A DNA stretch of 64,000 nt from Amycolatopsis sp. MtRt-6 (GTDB lineage: Bacteria > Actinomycetota > Actinomycetes > Mycobacteriales > Pseudonocardiaceae), in NCBI RefSeq assembly GCF_017308975.1, contig NZ_JADWPD010000016.1, positions 110,677-174,676 on the forward strand, in the 5' to 3' direction. The notes under the pieces are model-generated. The model made no database searches. It was given only the letters and a program-made list of their open reading frames with translations, and had not been told where the DNA came from. Below are positions 8,272 to 15,312 of the stretch, piece after piece; positions within the stretch are counted from its first letter, which is position 1; the number at the start of each line of letters is the position of its first letter. The position numbers and the translations under genes were made by a program.

Positions 8272-9396
8272 ATGACGCGATACCGCCATCGAGCCGGCGA
8301 GCTGCTCGTCCATGCCGAAGATTGTGCCGCGATCCGCGCCGAGCTGGCAGGGTTCGGCTACCACCCGGCCGGGGGAGCGGGAGTCCTGCGCCGCTTCACC
8401 GGAACCCGGCCGGTCCCGGAGGTGCTCGCCGCCCTGCGCGGCCACGGTGCGAGCCCGAACCACCTCTTCGGGCTCGACCGCATCATCTGGGGCGACCTGC
8501 GCCCGCGGCCGACGGGCCTCGACCTGACCCCGGTGCCGGCAGCCGAGCGCATCGCGGTGCGGGCCGGGGTCATCGACACCGGGATCGTGCTCCGGGACGG
8601 GAAACCACACGACTTCCTCGGCAACCGCGTCTGTTACGACCCGGAGGACACCGTCCGGGTCGTCCGCGGCGAAGACGGGAACCCGGTCGGCTCCGCCGGG
8701 CACGGGACCTTCGTCGCGGGGGTGGTGCTGAAGCAGGCGGGGCCGGACGTGGGGGTCCGGATGAAGGGCGTGATCGACGAGCAGCGCGGCGAGGCCGAAG
8801 ACCTCGCGGTGGCGAACGCCATCGACGACCTCCGCGAGGAGGGCGTCACGCTGATCAACCTGTCCTTCTCGGGCCAGACCTTCGAAGACCAGCCGCCGAA
8901 GGCGATCGAAGCCGCGCTGCGGCGGCTTTCCCCGGACACCGTCGTCGTCGCCTCCGCCGGGAACCGGGGGATGCGGCAGCGGGTCTTCCCGGCCGGGATC
9001 AAGCTGGCGCCCACGGTGCCCGGGCAGGTCGACGACAAGCACGCGCTGGTGCTGCCGGTCGGCTCGGCCGACGCCTCGCGTACCCCGCGCGTCGCGGACT
9101 TCAGCAACTTCGGGCCGTGGATCGCGGCCTACGCCGACGGGGTCGACGTGGTCGGCCCGTACTTCCACCCGGGCTACCCGGCGCAGCCGCCGGACGAAAA
9201 GCCCAGGTTCAACGGGTACGCGGTCTGGAGCGGCACTTCGTTCTCGGCCGCGATCGTCACCGGCCGGATCGCGGCGGTCATGGCGACCGGCAAGAGCGCC
9301 CGGGACGCGGCAGGCGAAGTGCTCACCGCCGCCGACCCGCTGACCGTCTTCGACGTGAACGGCAGCAGCGAAGTGCCGCGCGTCCAGGAGAGCTAG
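8272..9396 (+). CDS. intracellular subtilisin-like (S8) protease
   Basis: A 374-residue serine protease without signal peptide. The triad is complete: Asp102 in GVIDTGI, His144 in GHGTFVAG and Ser323 in SGTSFSAA, with the oxyanion residue Asn231 in ASAGNRG. Residues 1-90 are a pro-domain-like or adaptor region. The ATG at 8272 is fixed by a strong GGAGGGGG upstream; the same frame is open far upstream only by chance. The stop overlaps by 4 nt the convergent gene at 9393. Lack of export signals in an S8 enzyme, and its position between a CHAT protease and a sigma factor, suggest regulated intracellular proteolysis. That role is inference. Confidence 0.88.
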   Translation: MTRYRHRAGELLVHAEDCAAIRAELAGFGYHPAGGAGVLRRFTGTRPVPEVLAALRGHGASPNHLFGLDRIIWGDLRPRPTGLDLTPVPAAERIAVRAGVIDTGIVLRDGKPHDFLGNRVCYDPEDTVRVVRGEDGNPVGSAGHGTFVAGVVLKQAGPDVGVRMKGVIDEQRGEAEDLAVANAIDDLREEGVTLINLSFSGQTFEDQPPKAIEAALRRLSPDTVVVASAGNRGMRQRVFPAGIKLAPTVPGQVDDKHALVLPVGSADASRTPRVADFSNFGPWIAAYADGVDVVGPYFHPGYPAQPPDEKPRFNGYAVWSGTSFSAAIVTGRIAAVMATGKSARDAAGEVLTAADPLTVFDVNGSSEVPRVQES

Positions 9397-9839
9397 AGGC
9401 TCGCCCAGCCGGTGGTGACCGTCGTGCCGTCCGCGGCGGTCACCGTCACCCGGGTCGCTCCCCGCGGCAGCCCGGTCGCCGTGAACCAGCCCTCCGGGCC
9501 GATCGGGCGCGTGTGCCGCTCGCCCGCCACCTCGATCACCGCCTCGCCCGTCGCGCCGGTGATCAGGCCGCGCAGCGCGACGCGGCCGCGCGCGTACTCC
9601 ACCTGCAGCTCCACGGACACCCGCGACGCCTCGAACGACAGCAGCCGGACGTCCTCGCCCCCCGCGCGGACCGCGCCGGCTTCCGCCAGGTCCGAATCGA
9701 AGGCCAGGTCCGCCAGCTCGGCGTCGAGGTCGCGGGTGGTCAGCGCGGCGCGGGCCTGGCGCAGCACGAGGTCCGGCACCGGGTCCGCCGCCGCCGCGGC
9801 CGCGCGCAGGACGTCCATGAGCTCGTCGTCGGCGGTCAT
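9393..9839 (-). CDS. small two-part protein coupled to sigma factor
   Basis: 148 residues. The first 70 are acidic and helical (DDELMDVLRAAAAAADPVPD) and the rest is strand-rich with an Ig- or carboxypeptidase-regulatory-like look (GRVALRGLITGA, GWFTATGLPRGATRVTV). Its ATG overlaps the stop of the sigma-factor gene by 4 nt, so it is translationally coupled. There is no transmembrane helix and no zinc-binding HxxxCxxC pattern, so it is not a classical anti-sigma factor, although position suggests it could bind the sigma factor. I do not recognise a named family. Confidence 0.7.
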   Translation of the reverse strand: MTADDELMDVLRAAAAAADPVPDLVLRQARAALTTRDLDAELADLAFDSDLAEAGAVRAGGEDVRLLSFEASRVSVELQVEYARGRVALRGLITGATGEAVIEVAGERHTRPIGPEGWFTATGLPRGATRVTVTAADGTTVTTGWASL

Positions 9840-10456
9840 GTCCGGTCCTCCGTTCCGAGCCCGGCCTGGCTCGCCCGCTCGCGCAGCCGGCCGAGGCAGC
9901 GCTGCCGGGTCGGGCCGATGCTGCCGACCGGCATGTCGAGGGCGGCCGCCACCTCCGCGTAGGACGGCGGGGGCGTGGCCATGAGCACGCGCAGCAGCCG
10001 GCGGCACTGGTCGGACAGCTTGTCGAGCGCCCGCCAGAGCGCGGCGTCGCGCTCGCCGAGCAGCACGGCCGCGTCGACGGGCGGGTCCGGGGCCGGCTCG
10101 CTCTGCCAGACCTGGTCGTCGGTCGGGCGTTCGCGGCCGGTGCGGCGGAGCTGGCGGAGGCACTCGTGCCGGGTGGTGGTGGCCAGCCAGCCGGGCAGCC
10201 GCTCCGGGTCCTTGATCCGGCCGAGGTTTTCGACGAGCTTCAGCCACGTCGTCTGGACGACGTCGGCCGCGTCGGCGTCGGAGAGCCGGTGGGCGCGGGC
10301 AACCGACCAGAGCAGGCTGGCGTACCGGTCGACCAGGGCGTCCCACGCCGCCTGGTCGCCGCGCGCGGCCGCCTCGAGCAGGGTCGTGGTGTCCACTTCA
10401 CCTCCGCTTGACCCACTCAGCCTAGCCAACAGCAGCCCTTCGGACCCGTACGCCAT
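9836..10456 (-). CDS. ECF-like RNA polymerase sigma factor
   Basis: 206 residues with sigma-70 region 2 (DAADVVQTTWLKLVENL, LPGWLATTTRHECLRQLRR) and region 4 (YAEVAAALDMPVGSIGPTRQRCLGRLRE), without regions 1.1 or 3, so ECF-like. It would redirect RNA polymerase to a small regulon. Start choice: ATG 10456 has AAGGAG 7 nt upstream; an internal GTG at 10396 also has GGAGG before it and would give a product beginning near VDTTTLLEA. It is cotranscribed with the small two-part protein gene. Promoters of the divergent CHAT and subtilase genes are natural candidate targets, but no matching motif is evident. Confidence 0.85.
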   Translation of the reverse strand: MAYGSEGLLLARLSGSSGGEVDTTTLLEAAARGDQAAWDALVDRYASLLWSVARAHRLSDADAADVVQTTWLKLVENLGRIKDPERLPGWLATTTRHECLRQLRRTGRERPTDDQVWQSEPAPDPPVDAAVLLGERDAALWRALDKLSDQCRRLLRVLMATPPPSYAEVAAALDMPVGSIGPTRQRCLGRLRERASQAGLGTEDRT

Positions 10457-10585
10457 CGGGGGACTCCTTCACGTCTTCCCCCGCTCAGCCGATCCGGTGA
10501 AGGGCCGGGAAATACCTGAACCGGCCCCGCGGCGGCCGTCGTGTGCCCGGTGGGAGTGGTGGAGATGGGTCGGGGTGAGCCGGTC

Positions 10586-10747
10586 ATGCGGTCTTTCGTG
10601 GTTGCCGTCCTCGTGGTGGAACTGGTGGCGTGCGAGCAGCCGGTGGAGGTGACGGGCCGGGCGGTGCCGGTGCCGGTGAGCACCGGCGCGCCCCCGGGCG
10701 AGCTGCTCGGGGACACCCCGGTGGCACCGGTCGTCGTGAAGCTCTAG
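10586..10747 (+). CDS. possible small lipoprotein
   Basis: 53 codons. The N-terminus MRSFVVAVLVVELVAC has a hydrophobic stretch and a lipobox-like LVAC at Cys16, followed by a short Pro/Val-rich tail. GGGG lies about 10 nt before the ATG. The stop overlaps the convergent GH64 gene by 4 nt. Short length and lack of homology knowledge make it uncertain; the frame could be fortuitous in G+C-rich DNA. Confidence 0.38.
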   Translation: MRSFVVAVLVVELVACEQPVEVTGRAVPVPVSTGAPPGELLGDTPVAPVVVKL

Positions 10748-11928
10748 TTGAACGGATCCAGCGTCAGGTAGGCCGTCGCGGGGTTGCCGTCGTGGACCAG
10801 GGATTCGTGCTGGCCGACGTCGTCGAACGCGAAGGCGTACGCCTTGCCGTCGGCCATCCGCGCGTGGATCTCGCGCGCGTAGTGGTTGGTGACAGCGTCC
10901 TGGTAGAAGCCCGCGGAGCTGGTGTCCGGCTGGTTCGCGTTGGTCAGCAGCGTCGAACGGTTGAAGCCCGCGCAGAGCGTGCGCGAGATCTGGCCGCGGA
11001 CGTCGTTCGGCGCGTCGAGGTTCTTGTAGCAGCCGAAGACGCTGTCGGAGTCCGGCTTCTGGAACGCCGTCACGAACCCGCCGGAGGTGTTCGTGAAGTT
11101 CATCGTGTTGCCGGAGACGCGGCCGTAGTACTTCACGTTCGGCTGGTCGGCCACCGGCGTCACGGTCAGCGTCGACGAGCTGTACTTCGTCCAGACGCGG
11201 TCGATGTAGTCCTGCAGCGCGGTCGCGGGCAGCGCGCCCGCTTCGATGCCGTGGCTCGGGGCCAGCGCGCGCAGGACCGTGCCGTCGGAGCGCGTCCGGA
11301 CCAGGTTGGCCCAGCCGCCCGGCCGTCCGCGCAGCGCGGTGTAGAAACCGTTGTAGCCGCCCGGTTTCAGGTGCCCGGTGCTCCTCGTGGTGCCGCCGGC
11401 GGGCTGGACGCCGACGGCGTACGGCGCGGAGAACATGTCCACCTGCGTGCTGTTGATCCAGAGACCGCCGTCGTTGAGCGTGTACTCCGACCAATTGAAG
11501 AGGATGTCGACGTTCGGGTCCGACGGGTTCTGGATCGCCGGCTGCACCAGGCCGCCGGGGGCCAGCTTGAAGACCAGCTTCTGCCCGTAGGAGAAGTAGA
11601 TCCGGCCGGAGAACTTCGGGATCCGGATGGTGATCGACTGGCCGTTGGCCGGGCCGGGGATGGCCGCGTCGGGCGCCGGGACCGGCGGGATCGCGCCGGC
11701 GGGCCAGGCGTGGAACCCGCCGTTCGCGTCCGCCCAGCCCTGTTGCCCGGTCGCCAGGTTCGTCCCGAGGTCGTAGAGGTAGACGGGATCGCTGCGGCCG
11801 GAGTTGTTGGTGATCTTCAGGGGAATCGTGGCCGGTACCGCTTCGGCGGCGGGGGCGGTCGCGGTGACCACCGCGAAAGCCGCGGCCAAGACCGCAAGCC
11901 GTTTCCGGACGGACGTCTTCGTGCGCAC
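10744..11928 (-). CDS. secreted GH64 beta-1,3-glucanase
   Basis: 394 residues with a Sec signal peptide (basic start, hydrophobic core LAVLAAAFAVVTATAPAAEA). The mature part follows the glycoside hydrolase 64 / thaumatin-like pattern: IPLKITNNSGRSDPVYLYDLG, FSGRIYFSYGQKLVFKLAPGGLVQPA, an acidic FNWSEYTLNDGGLWINSTQVDMFSAPYAVG stretch, and CAGFNRSTL near the end. The family releases laminaripentaose from beta-1,3-glucans such as fungal cell walls. Length fits the single-domain form; no separate carbohydrate-binding module is present. It is monocistronic. Confidence 0.87.
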   Translation of the reverse strand: MRTKTSVRKRLAVLAAAFAVVTATAPAAEAVPATIPLKITNNSGRSDPVYLYDLGTNLATGQQGWADANGGFHAWPAGAIPPVPAPDAAIPGPANGQSITIRIPKFSGRIYFSYGQKLVFKLAPGGLVQPAIQNPSDPNVDILFNWSEYTLNDGGLWINSTQVDMFSAPYAVGVQPAGGTTRSTGHLKPGGYNGFYTALRGRPGGWANLVRTRSDGTVLRALAPSHGIEAGALPATALQDYIDRVWTKYSSSTLTVTPVADQPNVKYYGRVSGNTMNFTNTSGGFVTAFQKPDSDSVFGCYKNLDAPNDVRGQISRTLCAGFNRSTLLTNANQPDTSSAGFYQDAVTNHYAREIHARMADGKAYAFAFDDVGQHESLVHDGNPATAYLTLDPFN

Positions 11929-11965
11929 GGGCGCCTCCTCGTTGAGGCCGATGATCGCAAGTTGT

Positions 11966-12880
11966 TCAGACCATTTCAGACTCGGTGGCCCGGTGAGGAG
12001 TTGTCAAAGGCTGATAATTATCAGCCCCCGTCCGGAGCAACGCCGGCCGCTGGGCGGCCACTACGGCGGCGAGCACGATCGCGGCGCCCAGCAGCTGCCA
12101 GGGCGTCAGCCGCTGGCCGAGCGCGAGCCAGCCGAGCAGGGTGGCGACGACCGGGCTCAGCAGCCCGAGGAACGTCACGTGGGTTGCCGACAGGGCGCGG
12201 ATGCCGCGGAACCACAGGGCGTAGGCGAGTGCGGCGCCGATCAGCGCGAGGTAGGCGTAGCCGGCGAGGTTCGCGCCGGACAGCGACGCGGGCGGCGCGC
12301 CTTCGACGGCCAGCGCGACCGGGACGAGCACCAGCCCGCCCGCGACGAGCTGCCAGCCGGTCGTGGCCAGCAGGGGAGCGGGGGACGTCCAGCGCTTGCT
12401 CAGCACGACGCCGGTGGCCATCACGACCGCCCCGCCGGCCGCGGCGGCGACGCCGATCGCGTCGAGGCGTGCGCTCGACTGGAGGACCAGCAGGCTGACG
12501 CCGGCGACCCCGGCGACGCCCGCGAGCACGGTGCGCCGGGTCAGGCGTTCGCCGAGCAGACCGGTGGACAGGCCGGCGACCAGCAGCGGCTGCAGGGCGC
12601 CGAGGGTGGCGGCGACCCCGCCGGGCAGCCGGTAGGCGGCGACGAACAGCAGGGCGAGGAAGGCGCCGATGTTCAGCGTGCCGAGCACGAGCGACCGCCA
12701 CCACCAGTCGCCCTTCGGCAGCCGCCGGGTGAGCGCGACCAGCAGCAGGCCGGCGGGCAGCGCCCGGATGACGGCGGCGAGCAGCGGGCGGTCGGGCGGC
12801 AGGAACTCGGTGGTGACGAGGTAGGTGGTGCCCCAGATGGCCGGGGCGAGGGCGGTGAGGAGGAGCTGTTTGTTTAGCAC
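11966..12880 (-). CDS. EamA-family (PecM/RhaT-like) exporter
   Basis: A 304-residue membrane protein with about ten transmembrane segments in two EamA repeats (starts near WGTTYLVTTEFL and GVVLSKRWTSP). This superfamily exports small metabolites and drugs. It starts at GTG 12880; TAATCT at 12888-12893 lies 7 nt upstream on the same strand, so the mRNA may be leaderless. It is divergent from a MarR regulator with three repeated sites between them, the arrangement of PecM/PecS. The 3' end contains the perfect 18-bp palindrome GGCTGATAATTATCAGCC (12009-12026), unusually A+T-rich here. Confidence 0.82.
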   Translation of the reverse strand: MLNKQLLLTALAPAIWGTTYLVTTEFLPPDRPLLAAVIRALPAGLLLVALTRRLPKGDWWWRSLVLGTLNIGAFLALLFVAAYRLPGGVAATLGALQPLLVAGLSTGLLGERLTRRTVLAGVAGVAGVSLLVLQSSARLDAIGVAAAAGGAVVMATGVVLSKRWTSPAPLLATTGWQLVAGGLVLVPVALAVEGAPPASLSGANLAGYAYLALIGAALAYALWFRGIRALSATHVTFLGLLSPVVATLLGWLALGQRLTPWQLLGAAIVLAAVVAAQRPALLRTGADNYQPLTTPHRATESEMV

Positions 12881-12938
12881 TAAGGCAGATTAGCTCAGCG
12901 CTAAGGTAAATGGCTAGTGCTCACTTACCGCTAAGGCA
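12877..12938. promoter_or_regulatory. three-copy operator in EamA/MarR intergenic region
   Basis: Three direct copies of SCRCTAAGGYA: GCACTAAGGCA (12877-12887), GCGCTAAGGTA (12898-12908) and CCGCTAAGGCA (12928-12938). The starts are 21 and 30 nt apart, close to two and three helical turns. They span both putative promoters, so the adjacent MarR protein probably represses both genes through them. Confidence 0.5.
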
Positions 12939-12955
12939 TCCGTTACGCTGTGCCG

Positions 12956-13453
12956 ATGGCCGACCACGTGGACCGGGTACTGGCGCAGTGGCACGCCGAG
13001 CGCCCCGACCTCGACGTGTCCCCGATGGCGGTGATCGGCCGCCTGTCCCGGCTGAGCGCCCTGGTCGACGCGGAGCTGCGCCGCACGTTCGCCCGCCACG
13101 GCCTGGACCGCGCGACCTTCGACGTGCTGGCGACCCTGCGCCGCAGCGGCCCGCCTTACCGGCTCACGCCGACGGAGCTGATGCGGTCGGCGATGGTGAC
13201 GTCCGGGGCGATCACCCAGCGGCTCGACAAGATGGAGGCGCGGGGGCTGGTGGAGCGCACGCCGAACGAGGCCGACGGCCGGGGGGTCCGGGTGCGGCTC
13301 ACCGAGGCCGGCGGGGAGCTGATCGACCGCGCGCTGCCGGACCACGTGGAGACCGAGCACCGCATCCTGGCGGCATTGGACGCCGGGGAGCGGGACGAGC
13401 TGGCGGCGACGTTGCGCACGCTCCTGGAGAGCCTCGGCGGCGCCGGGTCCTGA
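12956..13453 (+). CDS. MarR-family regulator
   Basis: 165 residues with a winged helix: recognition region PTELMRSAMVTSGAITQRLDKMEARGLVERTPNEADGRGVRVRLTEAG, flanked by dimerisation helices. No Shine-Dalgarno precedes the ATG at 12956, but TACGCT at 12944-12949 lies 6 nt upstream, consistent with a leaderless transcript starting at the ATG; an in-frame GTG at 12950 is the alternative. Divergent position relative to the EamA exporter suggests the pair senses and exports one compound, as with PecS and PecM. Confidence 0.83.
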   Translation: MADHVDRVLAQWHAERPDLDVSPMAVIGRLSRLSALVDAELRRTFARHGLDRATFDVLATLRRSGPPYRLTPTELMRSAMVTSGAITQRLDKMEARGLVERTPNEADGRGVRVRLTEAGGELIDRALPDHVETEHRILAALDAGERDELAATLRTLLESLGGAGS

Positions 13454-13541
13454 AGCGCCCCAATGTGGCCTTGGTTGCGCTCAACGCACCGAAGGCCGCC
13501 TTGGTTGCGTTGAACGCACCGAAGGCCACATTGGGGCGCTT
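13453..13541. repeat. convergent-end palindromic repeat, copy A
   Basis: Perfect 20-bp arms AAGCGCCCCAATGTGGCCTT (13453-13472) and its complement (13522-13541) enclose two tandem copies of a 30-nt unit built on GGTTGCG..AACGCACCGAAGGCC. It fills the space between the convergent MarR and metallo-hydrolase genes. A close relative is at 54006-54092, also between convergent genes. Probable bidirectional terminator or dispersed repeat family. Confidence 0.75.
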
Positions 13542-13547
13542 GGGTGG

Positions 13548-14492
13548 CTAGGAGATCCGGCGGGCCGGCTCGCTCCCCAGCAGCGAATCCAGGTCGATCC
13601 GGCCGCCCGCCGCGGCGAGGACCGCGTCGATCGCCAGGTCCACGTCCAGCTTGCGGCCGTGCTGGTCGGCGTAGGCGCGCATCAGGTTGCCGATGTGCCG
13701 CTCCGGGTTGCGCCACGACGGCCAGCGCAGCGACGCCTGCTTCGCCAGCTTCGCGAAGTTCGACTGGCGCGTGGTCGCCTCCAGCAGCCACTCCAGGTAG
13801 ACGCGCATCGCGTGGAACGCCGTGTGGCCCGGCGTCGCCACCGGGCCGTGGCCGGGCACCAGGGTGCGGGGCCGGAACGTGTCCTGCAGCCAGTGCAGCG
13901 CGTCGAGCCAGCCGGGGATCGAGCCGTGGACCGCCATCGGCGTGTCGCCGATGTACACCAGGTCGCCGGTGAACAGCGTGCCCGATCGCGGCTCGTGCAC
14001 CACCAGGTCGCCCGCCGTGTGCGCGGTGCCCGGCACCGCCACGACGTCGACCGCCGCGCCGCCCAGGTCCAGCTCGTGCCGGCCCGTCACCGGGCGGACC
14101 GCTTCCGGCGCGGGCGGCTCCAGCGCGCCCCAGCGGGTGTAGGTGAAGACGTTGCCGTACGTCTGGGGGCCGGCCTTGACCTGGTCGAGGCTGCCCGGCG
14201 CGGCCAGCGCCGACCCGCCGTCGCGCAGGGCGACGCCGAGGCCGTTGTGGTGCTCGCCGTGCGCGTGCGTGATGACGACCGTGAGCTCCTGCTCGCCCGC
14301 GTACTTGCGGACGTCGCGCAGCAGCTCCAGGGTCGCCTGCTCGGTGCCGCACGTGTCGATCAGCGCGACGCCCTCGGCGCCCTGGATCCAGCCGCTGTTC
14401 GCGACGAACCACTCGGCCGGGCTCTTCACGTACGCCACCACGCCGGGCCGCGCGTGCCGGAGCGGGACGATGTTCGATCTGACGGCCGGCAT
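13548..14492 (-). CDS. metallo-beta-lactamase-fold hydrolase
   Basis: 314 residues, no signal peptide. The metal site is HAHGEHH at residues 76-82, where the usual HxHxDH has Glu80 in place of Asp; downstream ligands are in GTAHTAGD, FTGDLVYIGD and LVPGHGP. Members hydrolyse thioesters, lactones, phosphoesters or sulfur compounds; the substrate is not evident here. The C-terminal 90 residues are helical (NFAKLAKQASLRWPSW) and may cover the active site. It is divergent from the PTS operon and shares its 337-bp upstream region. Confidence 0.78.
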   Translation of the reverse strand: MPAVRSNIVPLRHARPGVVAYVKSPAEWFVANSGWIQGAEGVALIDTCGTEQATLELLRDVRKYAGEQELTVVITHAHGEHHNGLGVALRDGGSALAAPGSLDQVKAGPQTYGNVFTYTRWGALEPPAPEAVRPVTGRHELDLGGAAVDVVAVPGTAHTAGDLVVHEPRSGTLFTGDLVYIGDTPMAVHGSIPGWLDALHWLQDTFRPRTLVPGHGPVATPGHTAFHAMRVYLEWLLEATTRQSNFAKLAKQASLRWPSWRNPERHIGNLMRAYADQHGRKLDVDLAIDAVLAAAGGRIDLDSLLGSEPARRIS

Positions 14493-14628
14493 GGCTTCCT
14501 CCCCTGAACGGACGATGCGGTTAACGACGGTGGCGCGGTCAGGTTGCGCGAATTCTCCGGAATGTGCCCGGTCAATTTCGGTCGGCCGACCGGTCGAGAA
14601 TTTTTCGGATTTCCCCCGGTTCCAGGTC

Positions 14629-14671
14629 TTGACAGTCGATCACGTCCGTCCATACTGGTATATACCTTTAT
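14629..14671 (+). promoter_or_regulatory. distal PTS promoter with operator O1
   Basis: TTGACA (14629-14634) is followed after 17 nt by ATACTG (14652-14657). The operator ATACTGGTATATACCTTTAT (14652-14671) overlaps this -10 element. Its left half equals that of the proximal site and its right half matches 6 of 8 positions. Likely target of the GntR/UTRA regulator encoded at the cluster end. Confidence 0.5.
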
Positions 14672-14774
14672 GGGAGGGTCCGGGAGAAAATCCAGGGGGA
14701 CTTCGCGCTCGTGGGCCGACGGAAGGTCTGAGGGGTCCTTCCGTCGGCCGCGCGAAGGCCGGTCACCGGCAGTG

Positions 14775-14803
14775 TTGACACAGATACTGGTACGAACCAG
14801 TAT
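14775..14803 (+). promoter_or_regulatory. proximal PTS promoter with operator O2
   Basis: TTGACA (14775-14780) precedes the 20-bp palindrome ATACTGGTACGAACCAGTAT (14784-14803), two 8-bp half-sites with 4 nt between. The form resembles HutC/DasR-type GntR operators (ACTGGTCTAGACCAGT). A bound dimer would cover the -10 region. The regulator's own gene has one half-site, CAGTAT at 19425-19430, just before its ATG. Confidence 0.58.
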
Positions 14804-14829
14804 GTCCCCTGCCGTCCGGGAGGAGAACT

Positions 14830-15306
14830 ATGGCGGGGGCACACGTCCGGATCGACAACCGGCTGATCCACGGGCAGGTCACCGTCGCGTGGACCCGCCG
14901 CCTCGGCGTGCGCCGGCTGATCGTCTGCAACGACGACGTCGCCGCCGACGACCTGCAGCGGATGCTGCTCCCGCAGGCCGCCCGCGGGCTGCCCACCGAC
15001 GTGCTCACCGTCGAAGCCACGCTGGCCGCCGAGGCCGGCGCCGGCGCCATGATCATCGCCAAGCACCCGGACGACGTCTTCCGCCTCGTCGAGGGCGGGC
15101 TGCGGCCCGAGGTCGTCAACGTCGGCAACGTGGCCCCCCGGCCGGGTGATTCCTACACCATGGTCACCCGTTCGGTCGCGGTCACCGCGGACGAGGCCGA
15201 CGCCTACCGCAAGCTGGTCGTCGCGGGTGTCCCGCTGGTCACACAGCTGCTGCCGCAGGACAAGCCCGCCGAGTTCGTCCCGCTGCTCGACCGGAAAGGG
15301 CTTTAG
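14830..15306 (+). CDS. PTS EIIB, mannose family
   Basis: 158-residue cytosolic phosphotransfer subunit. The N-terminal VRIDNRLIHGQV is the family signature; His14 is the phosphoryl acceptor that passes phosphate to the incoming sugar. Length is normal for a free EIIB. A strong GGAGGAG site precedes the ATG. First gene of a four-gene operon. Mannose-family systems are common in Firmicutes and Enterobacteria but scarce in actinomycetes, so acquisition by transfer is possible, although base composition and codon use match the neighbours. Confidence 0.9.
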   Translation: MAGAHVRIDNRLIHGQVTVAWTRRLGVRRLIVCNDDVAADDLQRMLLPQAARGLPTDVLTVEATLAAEAGAGAMIIAKHPDDVFRLVEGGLRPEVVNVGNVAPRPGDSYTMVTRSVAVTADEADAYRKLVVAGVPLVTQLLPQDKPAEFVPLLDRKGL

Positions 15307-15312
15307 CTCCGC

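Larger units (their letters stand above)
14493..14829. other. 337-bp regulatory intergenic region
   Basis: No gene is seen between the metallo-hydrolase and the PTS operon. The stretch is less G+C-rich than its neighbours around 14560-14675. It carries two consensus -35 hexamers each followed by an ATACTGGT-type operator, described separately, and ends with GGAGGAG 6 nt before the EIIB start. The leader between the two operators contains a short hairpin-prone stretch around CCTTCCGTCGGCC. Confidence 0.6.
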
